Part shown: piece after piece, positions 1-10,500 of the stretch
Layout: the number at the start of each line of letters is the position of its first letter
Numbering within the stretch: the first letter of the stretch is position 1
Assembly: GCF_023101765.2 (NCBI RefSeq)
Contig: NC_064235.1
Coordinates: 6,259,501-6,323,500, forward strand
Direction of reading: 5' to 3'
DNA from: Spodoptera frugiperda
Taxonomy: Eukaryota > Arthropoda > Insecta > Lepidoptera > Noctuidae
DNA: 64,000 nucleotides
Translations under genes and position numbers: made by a program
The notes under the pieces: model-generated
Database searches by the model: none
The model's input: only the letters and a program-made list of their open reading frames with translations
What the model was told of the DNA's origin: nothing

Positions 1-344
1 GGTTTGGTACTTCGAGCAAATATAATTTCGCGTTATTATATGTTTTAAATTATTTAGAAAATAAAACCAATATTATCTCTTATACAGTATTTTATTTATT
101 TACACAAATTAAATGATAAATGATATTTATTTCTGTAAATAGGTCATAAAATAACACTTTTACACGTCAATATTTCAAATAGCTAGATGAGGCCGGCATT
201 TCCTATCCGACTACTCTGAGAAGAAATGCCAAAACAAACTCAGAGGTCATAGTCTCTTTTAAAGTCCAGACAATGAAATAGAGGATAATGTGAGAGAACA
301 GTGCAAGTTGATTCTGTAGTGGTCTTTAGAGGAAAGAATAACTC

Positions 345-477
345 TGGAATCGATGGGATCCATTTCCATAACAGATGGCCCACCTCCTGTTAAGTGGCGA
401 ATATTTTCTTTCGTTTTTGACTCTCTTGCTTTTGCCTTCATATTATACCATAATTTTATTAATTGTTTTGTAGATGC
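345..477 (-). pseudogene. Myb/SANT-like protein, second exon fragment
   Basis: Minus-strand exon with acceptor AG at 478-479. It joins in phase 0 to the exon ending at 686. It encodes a linker (KQLIKLWYNMKAKARESK), then the HLTGGGP motif that follows the helix-turn-helix in Myb/SANT-like domain proteins (MSANTD/FSBP type, also the second ORF of PIF/Harbinger transposons). Similarity to the plus-strand copy at 1017-1155 stops near 345. The frame then runs through unrelated sequence to a stop at 259, giving only about 135 residues in total, so the 3' part appears lost. The family call is from motif recognition only. Confidence 0.6.
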
Positions 478-685
478 CTAAAATAATGAAATATATTGCA
501 ATTAGATAAGTAATTGCCTACACATGGTTTTTTTCTGTGTCGTTATATATATACTTACACAGAAAAATACCATGCACATACACATCACATTTGTCGTTAT
601 ATATATAACGACACAGAAAATGACCATGTGGCACAAATGCAACTACATGTCTGTAAATAATAAGTACAAAATATATTATATTCAC

Positions 686-874
686 CTTTTGAGTAACAAT
701 AGAGGATTCATTAAATTCCACAGCTATATTCTCCCATGACTGCTTCTTTTTCAGAGCACTTGTAGCATTTGTTTGTTTGCTAGTTAATATGCTATCATAT
801 TTTTGTATAATATTTAAAAATAAATCTTTCTCCAAACTCGAAAACGGTTTCTTCCTGTCTACTTCTTGACTCAT
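686..874 (-). CDS. Myb/SANT-like DNA-binding domain, first exon
   Basis: Starts MSQEVDRKKPFSSLEKDLFL and ends ...IVTQK at a donor (AAAAG|GTGAAT). The 63 residues hold the tryptophan-poor helical pattern of Myb_DNA-bind_5-like domains: the hydrophobic helix LFLNIIQKY, then the tandem K and WENIAVEFN helix. Family members bind DNA, and in PIF/Harbinger elements this protein assists the transposase. The exon is open, but its partner exon at 345-477 is truncated, so the gene is probably dead. The 477-686 intron contains two copies of a short repeat with the core TTGTCGTTATATAT. It could instead be a host MSANTD paralogue. Confidence 0.6.
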
Positions 875-942
875 GTTTTAAATTTGCGGAAAGATATTCA
901 AGTGATATAATGAACACGCCGACCCAAACAGTTTTGATTTTA

Positions 943-1699
943 GGGCCTATGCACACCACGTTTTTTAAACGCGCCGTAGACGCGCGTTTGCAGCGAAACA
1001 GACGCGATGTAAACGCGCGTATTTAATAAAATTGTGGTATAATATGAAGGCAAAAGCAAGGGAGTCAAAAATGAAAGAAAATATTCGCCACTTAACAGGA
1101 GGTGGGCCATCTGTTATGGAAATGGATCCCATCGATTCCAGGGTCATGGATGTGGACAAAAATATCCTTACAAACATTGCTGTGGATATTGATAGTGATA
1201 TCGATGGTGAGAAATTATCCATTATAAACATTTAACTGACTGCTTCGAACTAACATATAACAAGCCTTTTGTATTATTCGTCAGAAAAATTTGGCCACAA
1301 GAACATTATTTTACATACATGTAGTAGTAGTGGAACGCCAGTGAAAGCAGAAGTTAAAATTAAATGTATGGGTATCCAACATTATATTTTTTCTGCTTTT
1401 CAGGGTCCGTAGTCATATTAGGTGACAATAATAATGAAGCTTGGTCTAAAGTCGCAGAAGCAACCATTGAAGACAAAAAGGAAGCAGAATTTAAAACTCC
1501 TATCAAAATGCGAGCAAATAGAATAGATGTATAACGCGCCGGTGCCGCGCGTTTGTAGCGATACACACGCGCCGGTGCCACGCGTTTGTATCGATACAAA
1601 CGACAACAAACTGCTCTGCAGGAGAAAAACGCGCCGGCGACGTGCGTTTCCAAAACGCGCGTCGACGGCGCGTTTATATAACGTGGCGTGCATTGGCCC
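943..1699 (+). mobile_element. PIF/Harbinger-type element with TTA target duplication
   Basis: The ends GGGCCTATGCACACCACG (left) and the complement of CGTGGCGTGCATTGGCCC (right) form imperfect terminal inverted repeats. They are flanked by TTA at 940-942 and 1700-1702, the TWA target site of PIF/Harbinger elements. Subterminal zones (960-1020 and 1530-1680) are packed with ACGCGC/GCGCGT motifs. Inside are two exon-like pieces of a Myb/SANT-like gene on the plus strand: 1017-1235, with the same HLTGGGP segment as 345-477, and 1404-1533, preceded by TTTTCAG and ending in a stop. No transposase is present, so the element is non-autonomous. Confidence 0.75.
1404..1533 (+). pseudogene. Terminal exon fragment of the Myb/SANT-like gene
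   Basis: Follows a good acceptor (TTCTGCTTTTCAG, AG at 1402-1403). In one frame it reads about 42 codons, including EAWSKVAEATIEDKKEAEF, to TAA at 1531-1533. It lies inside the Harbinger-type element, downstream of the exon-2-like segment, and is most simply the last exon of the same second ORF. No first exon is present on this strand, so it cannot make a full protein. Confidence 0.4.
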
Positions 1700-1703
1700 T
1701 TAG

Positions 1704-2228
1704 AGTTTTGTTTACGTACCTACCGGTTTTATTTGACAGACAATGTCAAGGTAATCTTTCTAAGTAAAAAATCACGAATTGGCCAAATATTCCAGTGTAA
1801 ACGTAAACATTTCAATTTAGTAGGGTTATATCATGTCAAGCGTATTGTTTCTCCAAGCACACATTCCTGTGTACCTAAAAAATTAAACATCCGTAATGTA
1901 CTTTTTCAATTTAAACTATTTAAATAATGTAATTGTTGTAATAAATAAAAAATAAAGCAATATCAAAGATATTAATGCAAGATTTTGTCAAATTAATCTA
2001 AACATTACGTTTGCTTTATAAGTAACGAAACGAAGTGACAAAGTGTTGCCATACAGGAACAACCGCTTAGCGGCGAGTGTTACTTGAGCAATAGCTCAAG
2101 TAAGTAACGTGCTTTACTCCACTATAGAATAAGATTTTTTATTTAAGAATTCTAACCTTAAGTAATGACTCAATGAAGAAATTACTTAGCAACAAGTAAT
2201 TACTTCTTTATAAATACGGGTGTAAGTG
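1704..2228. other. AT-rich spacer, no gene seen
   Basis: No convincing exon or RNA gene. Positions 2020-2125 carry a short AACG/AAGTAACG-rich stretch with local inverted repeats (TTACTTGAGC and GCTCAAGTAA). The region probably belongs to intron 1 of tankyrase, transcribed leftwards. Confidence 0.4.
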
Positions 2229-2425
2229 TGGGAGAGCCATGCTTAGGCACGAATGGGCCGGCTCGACCGGAGTGATAAGACGGCCTCACAGAAAACCGAC
2301 GTGAAACAACGCTTGCGTTGTGTGAGTGAGCTTAACGGAGGCCAAGTTACCCCCCTTCCTAATATTCCCAATCCCGATTCCCCAACAACCCTTAAATTCC
2401 TAACCCCCTAATTTACCGGCTTATA
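2229..2425 (-). mobile_element. Family B interspersed repeat
   Basis: A member of the commonest repeat in the window (called family B here). Plus orientation is defined as starting GGTATAAGCCGGTAAACGAG and ending near AGCATGGCTCTCCCAC. This copy is reversed: GTGGGAGAGCCATGCTTAGG at its left end and TTTACCGGCTTATACC at its right. The middle of the element is deleted. Further copies lie at 3250-3435 and throughout the slik introns. Confidence 0.8.
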
Positions 2426-2819
2426 CCATAAAACACTGAGGCTTTAATCTTTTTTTGAAATAAAATCTTTTATTCAAAACTACAAGTAGCTTATGCGCTA
2501 ATAAGCTAAGCAACTGAGGAGTAACTAAAACTACTACTTAATACAGACGCGGTGACGTCACGTAGCTTATAATGAAGAGTCCCTCTGTGACTTGGAAACT
2601 AGTAGAGCTTTCTCCATTAATATACGTGAGTAAACTGTGATTTTTAGTTAATGTATTGTTTAGATATAATCTATAATAATGTATGAGTCACACATGTTTT
2701 GAAATCAATTACTTAATCAGAAACACTTATGTATTTACAGAAATAGTTTTACTGATAACAACATTTTGTTATTGTAACTATATAAAACATCATCCTACTA
2801 ACATTATGAATGCGAAAGT

Positions 2820-3090
2820 TTGTATGTTTGTTTGTTACTCCTTCACGACACTGTAAGTGCGGGCAGCAAGCAAGGGTAAATCTCCGCCGGACCAGAATCA
2901 GACCCGTGCGTGCGGCTCGCGCGGACGCGTCGCGTCGCGTTCCGCGCGCGCCTCAAAGAGCCAACAGACCACCACAGATGGGAACAAAACCAGGAGTAGG
3001 AACGGGGTGGTTTTTAGACAGTGAGAATCTGAACTTCCTCTCTTCTCGCCCAAGGCGGGAGTAGACATTAGATGATATCCCCCCCCTACT
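2820..3090 (+). mobile_element. Family A SINE-like repeat with its GC-rich 5' part
   Basis: Family A is the second common repeat. A typical copy runs from GGAGCTGCGGACTACCTAGC through GGGGTGGTTTTTAGTCAG to CTCGCCCAAGGCGGGAGAAG and an A-rich tail. This copy keeps the rarer 5' part (GCGCGCGCCTCAAAGAGCC, ACCACCACAGATGGG), also seen reversed at 34400-34490, but lacks the GAGCTGCGG segment. The A-rich 3' end and target duplications at other copies point to retroposition. Confidence 0.7.
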
Positions 3091-3249
3091 GTTAGGTGTA
3101 ATCATCATCATAGTTATCAATCATTAATTATTATTATCAACAATTAATGGCCTGTGACAGATCAGTGCTGGATAATACATGAAGGATTGCCATGATTAAA
3201 AGCAGATAGGGGAGCAAGTAGCACTGTAACAATAGAATTTCTTCATCAT

Positions 3250-3435
3250 TCTTCGGCACTGCTGGGCCGGCTCAACCGGAGTGGTACCACAGCTTCACAG
3301 AAAACTAGTAGTGCTTTCGTTGTGTGAGTGAGGTTACCGGAGACGGTAACGCCTCTGGTGTTTCAAGTGTCCATGGGCGGCAGCGATTATTTACCATCGG
3401 CTGACTCGACTGCTCGTTTACGGGCTTATACCATA
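3250..3435 (-). mobile_element. Family B repeat, internally deleted
   Basis: Reads CTTCGGCACTGCTGGGCCGG at the left and GCTCGTTTACGGGCTTATACC at the right. The middle part of the family consensus is missing. Confidence 0.75.
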
Positions 3436-4780
3436 ATTTATTTATTTATGTTTAAACAGTAGGTTAGGCGAAATAAATGCTTTGACTTTTCCTATAAGCC
3501 TGTAATTTAAATCTCCTAAAAACCAACAAAAAATGTAGGTCCAAAATATTTGTCCTTAAATTAGGTCATTGGACATTACGAGGATAGGACAGGCAAAAAA
3601 GATAGCCAAAATTGGATATTATCACAAAAAAATGTGTTAACGATGATAAAGACCATATGTATTAATGATTAACATTATAATTCATATGTTGACTCAGCTG
3701 TTGGACTCATTCTTACTGAGAAAAGTAAAGTCTATACTTTTGTTCAATTTAATGTATTACTAATGAATTTTTTGGTAATTGTGATTACATTTATTAATTT
3801 CAATTAATCAATTATTAATAGGCTCACCCCCTTTACATGTGGACTTAACACAAATAGTGAAACGTGGGTGTACATTGTATAGCAGTATTGCATCTCTAGT
3901 TTCAGCAAGGCTCATAAACAGCAATTGATTTTTATAAATAGAGATTGTGAGACATACTAAATTAACTACAAATCACAGTTAACTCAGGAAAATATTTTGA
4001 GAAAAAGCAATAAAAGTTAGTCTATGCACACTGCTCATGATGAAGAGTCCCTCTGTAACTCGAAACTAATAGACATTTTTTTCCAAATATTTTCATGAGT
4101 AAACCATGTTCTCTAGTTAATTTAGTTTAGGCAAACACTGAGAGAATATGTGTTAGTTTGGTTTACAATACCTAAACAGCTATACTAAAATTAATAAAAT
4201 TGACAACAACAATAGACTTCAATTTCGGAGAAACTTTCTAACAGTTCTAAATCGATTTACATAATTCATATTCAAGGAAAAAGAAGCCAAGGTTAGCAGA
4301 AGGGAAGGTCATAATCTAGAGAAGTCTGTGATAATAAAAAAAAAGGTAATAAAACCTTACCTTTAGAAGAGGCACAATAATTGAGAGACAATGGACAACA
4401 CATTAAAAAAATTCTAATAAACAGCCAAACTGAACTGAATCTTTTCACACACTGGTCGCAAAACACTGCCTACCCCAGAACAGATCGGATATATCGTGAT
4501 AACGAGCAAAAATTACTAGAGCGTGCAACACATTACGTGAACTCGAAATTTTCGAGTCCAACAAAAATAAATTTCGACATAACAATATTATGTCAGTAAA
4601 GCAACAAATTAAACACAACAAAAGGCATAAAACACGAATCGCCAATAGACTAGCGTTACTAATTATGCAATTTTTTTTAATGTTTCTACTACACTTCCTA
4701 CTAAGGACTGTCCTTTCACTAGCGTTTCAAAAACATTAGTTTTACGACAAAATTCGCGAGTGTTTACGGATTGTTTGTTT
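3436..4780. other. Intronic sequence with repeat fragments, no gene seen
   Basis: Contains a family C fragment at about 3818-3895 (TTTACATGTGGACTTA and GTGGGTGTACATTGTA). An RTE-like tail follows at 3905-3950 (AACAGCAATTGATTTTTATA). A dispersed repeat at 4030-4110 (ATGAAGAGTCCCTCTG) also occurs at 2570-2640 and 51080-51150. The stretch lies within the first intron of tankyrase. Confidence 0.5.
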
Positions 4781-4788
4781 TTAATTAC

Positions 4789-4996
4789 CTGCAGCGAAGT
4801 GTAGAGGAGTCGACTTTCGTCCAGCCGTATCCCTGGCATTCACCGTTTGTGGAGTAATTAACTTTTTTACTCGAACAGCATCGCCAGTTTTACATGCCTC
4901 GAATAATTCGCGGAGAGGATCCGACGGCGGTGGTAGAGCGTCAAGCGCCGATCCGAGTATCGAACGACGGCTCGACATGTTTATTTCGCGTTTCAC
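4789..4996 (-). CDS. Tnks: Tankyrase, first coding exon (partial gene)
   Basis: Minus-strand exon ending at donor CTGCAG|GTAATT (exon end 4789, phase 1). It encodes the start of the ankyrin-repeat region: DPLRELFEACKTGDAVRVKK, then a stretch with the TPQTVNARDTAGRKSTPLHF motif. These are nearly invariant in animal tankyrases. Tankyrases are poly-ADP-ribosyltransferases whose ankyrin clusters bind client peptides and act in Wnt signalling (Axin turnover) and telomere or spindle functions. Two in-frame ATGs exist, at 4996 and 4978; the second gives MSSRRSILGSALDALPP, closer to the length seen in insects. The next exon is not found in 1-4788, so intron 1 exceeds 4.7 kb and the gene continues left. 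The family call is strong; only about 69 residues are visible. Confidence 0.88.
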
Positions 4997-6500
4997 ATTT
5001 AATTTTCGTGTTTTAAACGCACATTATCGAGATATTATTAAATAAAAACACGTATAACACAGCTGCTTGCTACCTTTATTTGACAATTGGTTTTGGGGTT
5101 ACTGCTCTAAATTTTCATTACCCTACAGACTTGTGTTGTTATTCAAAAACTAAACAAGTAAAAAAAATATTAATGACATTTCGGTTTGACGCACTATAGT
5201 TTTTCCACTCACTGTCACTCACAAATCACATTGGTATCGAAACATAATCAGCTGTCTCATAAGATTATTCTAAAGCCTCTTCAGTCCACTTAATCGCATG
5301 TCAAAAGCACACTTTCGTCAATTGACGATTGCAAGAGGAATACTTGCGTGTCTCACCTGGACCCGCAACAACAAGGGAGTTACAAGAGCGTTGTTAACCG
5401 TTTGAGTGTTAGAGATTTGAGGAAAATATTGGGGAGGTGAGGAAATGCCATAAATCCTCGAAATGTATTCAGTAGTTTAGACGCAAAGAAGATATAGACT
5501 GATATGGTTACTTTTACATTTATATATTACACTGTCATGACTGTTGATCAAGCGAGAGAGGTATGTAAGAAGCGATTAGCGGGCCATTGTCTCTGCCTAC
5601 CCCTCCTATGGGAAACAGGCGTGAAGTTATGTATGTATACTAACGCTACCAAACATTATTAGCAATTCCTCGGTCATTTATATTCATGGCCGCTTAGTTT
5701 GCAAAATATAATAAAATATAAAACAAAAAATGTTTATAAAGTATATTTTTCTGATATTTGATATACATAAAAATAAGATCCTATTGGAATTATATTGACT
5801 AACATTTTAAACTGCATTTTTTTTGTGCATAAAAGGGTGCATAAACGTTTGAACATGGAATTGCTGGATGAAGATTGCTTCCATTCATCCTATTTAGAAG
5901 TAAAGGGGAAGCCATAGACGTCTTGTAGCTGATACGTTAAAGATGATGATAAAACACTTTTGATGATTTGTTTATTAATTCATTTAAAAAATATGCATTA
6001 TATCTTCACTAGCCAAGGATAAATTCCCATAATTCGGGGTAATTTTTTTGTATTGTATTCTTGATACCATAAACAACATTGTTGTGGTAATTTTTTTTTA
6101 ATTGTTTCCAAAATAGTAAAGATATTTAGTCCGTGAGCATTTTTGCTAATGTTATTTAATTTTAGTATTTTAATTTAATGTCCCTTTACGTGAAACTATA
6201 AACCATTGAATTAAAATAAATATTGTTTTTACACCATGTGACCAAAAATTAATTTTGGTTACGTTTTGTTTCTTACCTTGAGATGCCCGATAATAAGACT
6301 TTGTTCTTATATACCTTAATTAAGTTCATTTTATTTAGTATAAAATATTCCATATTTAATTAATGATATTTAACAGTGCTAGATATTGTCAGTAATTCAA
6401 GGTAGTGTGTCTTAAAAATAGTTTTATTTGAAAAATATACAAATCTTTTGCAATAACAAAACGTTTCATTCTATCTTGTCTATTGCCTTTAGTTGACGAA
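4997..6500. promoter_or_regulatory. Head-to-head intergenic region between Tnks and slik
   Basis: Separates the minus-strand tankyrase start from the likely plus-strand slik first exon. It is mostly unique AT-rich sequence without coding signal. A purine/pyrimidine-mixed stretch at 5270-5420 and a fragment of the moth repeat GCCTACCCC (5600-5620) are the only recognisable items. A shared or divided promoter is an inference from gene orientation. Confidence 0.4.
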
Positions 6501-6692
6501 ATCAAAATGGCGTCTTTTACGGGCTAGCGCTTATCCGCCGCATACTGAATACCGTTTCCTAAAATCGTGGGTGTAACTATTTGTTAGTGATTATAACAAT
6601 TTGTGAACGACTATTTAGTGTTGAAGTGTATTTTTTTTCACTACGGACTCATTGGATATTGTTTGGACACATCATAACGAGCTCCATCAAAG
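6500..6692 (+). promoter_or_regulatory. slik: Probable 5' non-coding first exon of slik
   Basis: This stretch is richer in CpG than its surroundings and ends in a strong donor (CATCAAAG|GTATGTCT, exon end 6692). It contains AAAATGGCGTCTTTTACG, an ATG followed after five codons by TAG, so it is not the slik coding start. The next convincing exon downstream begins at 27230 with 5' leader. Transcript evidence is needed to fix the transcription start. A second possible leader exon ends at 7178 (AAAACAAG|GTAATAG). Confidence 0.35.
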
Positions 6693-7178
6693 GTATGTCT
6701 CCTTTCACCTATCGTATATTAAATATTGATAATCGTCTTATTATCGGGAAGTCGACGTAAAAAGTTGCGTTAGTTTCTCGTAGAGCAGTGTCTGTGGCGC
6801 GTGGATATTGAATTATCGCGGACGGAAGCCCCCGTTCTTTAGATTAGTAGGTGAATGAGGAGTGATGGAACAGGTTTTTTTTGAGTCGAGGACGCAGTAG
6901 CGAGGTTGGATCAGCTCTTCACTTTTGTCGGTTCCTCATTCTTGTCGCGCGTCGCACCGTCTACGGGTCCGCCAAAGTGTTATATGTACAAATATTAGCC
7001 CGTACGCAGAACGTGTTTTAACTTAATTAACTAGTGGTCAGGCGCGGTCGCCTCGCAGTTTCTCCAATTTCTCTGACAAACGTTGCAGTGTTTGTGTTTT
7101 CTCGTATTTGGATTGCAGTGTTGTGATTTTGCAGTGTACCAGATCGTTAATCGAAAGTTTCTAATGCTGTAAAACAAG

Positions 7179-10170
7179 GTAATAGGCTCAATATTTCTAT
7201 GTCAGTCGAAACTATTTGAAAAATGAGAGTTTGAATCGAGTTTATGCCCATTACGGCCAATTAGCGCGTATTAGTGGCACTAATTAAAATAAATACTCGT
7301 TTTCAACCAGTCTGTTGGTGATTAGGTTTAGTCAGAGAGACATTTCTATGATATTAGGTAATAGCAAAGAGGTTTTACTCCAAAATTTAACACCTAAACT
7401 ATGTATAAGTATGTACAGAAACCAATTATGGTATAAGTGAGTCATTTGACAGGATACACAGTTGATATTACAACATACATTACATACATACTTATCACAT
7501 ATATTCATTAAAATACTATTTCAATAGACTCACTCCCTATTACATGGGACTTATACACAAATGGTGAAAAGTGGGTGTACATTGTACTTGTAATGTGCAC
7601 CTCTGCCTACCCCTTCAAGAATAAAAGCTGTGATGATACAATGATACACAATTTTATGTTATCATCATACATAATAAATATTAAATTGATTGGCTTCCTC
7701 AGTTGAAAACTAATTGTTTCAACTTTGTAATACAATAAAATATGCAAAAAATATCAGTAACTAGGTACACTTTCATTAATTGATTTTACAATTACCTATA
7801 CACTTAATTTTCCTGCAAAGTTCATTCTTGTGAAATGTTTAAATAAAATATGACATCATATCTTACTATAATTCATTCAAAATTTGTAGAAAATAATACA
7901 ATAATATAGGTAATTTTCATAAAAAATCTAGTAATTTGTGAATTCTTTTGGAAATTATTTTATTTATGGGGATTTTAACTAATAGGCTATGGTCAGCCCA
8001 ATCTTACCCTAGACTTGTCTATTATGTCTATTATCTATTTAAAACATTTTAAATTAACAAAATTTTGAATAAAAATATTAAATACCTGGTCATCAATTTG
8101 TGGTTAAAAACAGGTTAAAATTACACTTAATTAGTGAAATAATAAAGTTTTACAATTAAAGAACTGTAAAATATGTTTATTATCATTAGTACAATCATTT
8201 TTAGTTCATTAAGTTCATACAATTCTTACTTACTGCTACTATAAAATTATCAAAATTGCCTGCATGGTTGAAGCAGTCTAATTGTATGATCAACAAATTG
8301 TTGTTTCGGTTCTGGGTGTCATGTGTATGTGAACTTGTATGTTTGTAAACACATCCATGACACAGAAGAAAATCCTAGTGCATGTCTCCTTTTTTTAAGT
8401 AAATAAAAATGGAAAACTTTCATTATCTAGAAACCTACTTTCAGGAATATCTTATAGTTATCTCTTATCGCAGAAGAGGCTGTTATCTCAAGTACCATCA
8501 CTGTTATCTCTGCCTTGAGCAGATAAATAGAGAATTTCAGCCTGATATAATATTGTTATGACGCCAAACTCACAGTGGGGTAGGCAGATATGAAATAATT
8601 TGTTCTATAAATTCATTTAAGTCTTTGACTGCCAATAGAAAAATGTTGAAGGCAAATCCTCCGCTAACGTTGGTCACCCCTGTGGCGTTTAAAGTGTTAA
8701 AATATGAAGTAAAAAATAGTTAGCCCCACTTTTATCAGTTTCACAGTTTTCTCCTGTGTCGTGGATGCGTTAACAAACATACAAATTCATGTATAAATAA
8801 AAACAGGTTGTTCTATCAATAAATTGAACTTGCAATATGTTACAAGGCAATTCTACTTAGCTATTTAACAGTTTCATTCAAACGTTTTATCTAAATTACG
8901 TCATAATTTATGAGAAATTGGAAATAAATATCAATTGTGGTTGTAATTTAATAATGTCACTATCCTGTTGTGTTAATTAATAGCTGACAATAGAAACTTT
9001 GTACTGTCTCATCTTTTAAACCTTTCCTCGACTTCCACAAATAATTCAAGACCAAAATTTGCTTAATCAGTCCAACAATTCTCAAGTTTTGGCGAGACTA
9101 ACGAATAGTTTCATTCAAACGTTTTATCTAAATTACGTCATAATTTATGAGAAATTGGTAATAAATATTATTTAGTGACGTAATTTAATAACGTCACCAT
9201 CCTGTTGTGTTCATTATTAATTATTATAATTATAATAGAGATGATGGCAGGGGCTGTTAGTCCGTTAGATAGGTCATGAAAATATATTAGACCTAAACCC
9301 AAAACAGCTTCTTCACTTTACTTTGGTAGGTATGTACTTGCCGTTTGTAGGTTTTGAACTCGTACTCTCATGTTTTAATTGCACCAGATGACACATACCC
9401 TTAATACAATAACTGAGCGGATAGATTTGTTCCACTGTTCATTGAATGATTTCATAGGGGTAGCATATTCGGTAAAATGATATTAGGATTACACTGTATT
9501 GTAAAGTTTCATGGCACACATCACACATCAATAGCATATAAGTGGACACTGCTGACCAAAATCCACTTCTCACATGGAGAAGGCTTGAGCACTAATCACC
9601 ATGCTTGCTCAATGCGGGTTGTCAATTTTAAACTTATAATTAGAAATTATAAGCCCAGGTTTTTCTACATCGTTTATCATTGCGTCTAAATAATCTTATA
9701 AAGTACATATAACTCAGAAAAATTATTGGGTAAACTTTTTCATTTAAGGCTGAAGAAAATAGTCATTTTTATTTCCCTGGACTCAAAGTATTGGATAAGC
9801 ATGTAGTTGCCTATGGTAGGTTTCGAACTCGCTCTCTCATGTATGAGAAGCGGGCGCCTTAAACCACCACGACACCACCACAATCTTCATGTATCTTTGT
9901 CCTATATGTCACGAGTCTACCTAATTCCTGAAGCCATATCACTCACATAGGTACAACAGACAGCTTAGATAAAATCCAATGACATTAAGCACTTTATCCT
10001 ATTGTAATAAAGACGATTTTCCTTTAACTTGAACATGAGCTTGTATTGTTTGTCGTGCTATAAATCAATAGAATAATTAGGTACCTAGACTAGACTACTT
10101 TAAATAAGCTGTTTTGTTTGTTGAGAGGCTACCTAGGCGGGCAGTCATGTTAGTGCCCATTTTTACCAAC
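7179..10170. other. slik: Intron 1 of slik, first part
   Basis: AT-rich, with no coding exon seen. Repeats: family C at about 7519-7625; a tRNA-SINE tail at 8290-8390 (TTGTTTCGGTTCTGGGTGTC) with a second tail piece at 8740-8800; RTE-like tail fragments at 8870-8960 and 9000-9190, where GTTTCATTCAAACGTTTTAT occurs twice (8868 and 9109); and a reversed tRNA-like SINE at 9520-9890. Confidence 0.55.
9520..9890 (-). mobile_element. tRNA-derived SINE, reversed
   Basis: The right end reads, reversed, as a tRNA-like head (GGTGGTTTAAGGCGCCCGC, then a B-box-like GGTTTCGAACTC complement). The body towards 9540 contains the complement of GTCAGCAGTGTCCACTTATA. It is related to the plus-strand copy at 19395-19680. 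A part of the same head also lies at 9324-9400. Confidence 0.65.
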
Positions 10171-10179
10171 CTCTCCTAT

Positions 10180-10500
10180 TTTTTTTTGTGGTATAGGCTA
10201 TAAATCTGTAAACGAGAAGACAGATTACCTGATGGTAAGCAATCGCTGCCGCCCATGGACAATCCATGGAAACACCCGAGGCGTTACAAGTGCGTTGCCG
10301 GCTTTTTAGGGTTTAGGAATTTAAGAGGTTTGGGGAATCGGGGATCCGGTAACCTAATTGGTAATGCACTTGTAATGCCTCTGGTGTTTCGGGTGACCAT
10401 GGGCGGCGGCGATTGCTTACCATCAGGTGTTCCATATTTTAGTTTACCGGCTTACCATCAGGTGATCCGTCCACTCTTATACCATAAAAAGTTACTAGCG
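10180..10500. mobile_element. Two family B repeats in opposite orientation
   Basis: The left copy (10190-10360) runs plus, from GTATAGGCTATAAATCTGTA through CACCCGAGGCGTTACAAGTG. The right copy (10365-10490) runs minus and ends CTCTTATACCATAAAA. Together they form an inverted pair in slik intron 1. Confidence 0.7.

Noticed and set aside
1..4788. Second exon of tankyrase within the window
   Set aside because: I looked on the minus strand for the continuation of the ankyrin repeats and found none, so intron 1 runs off the left edge.
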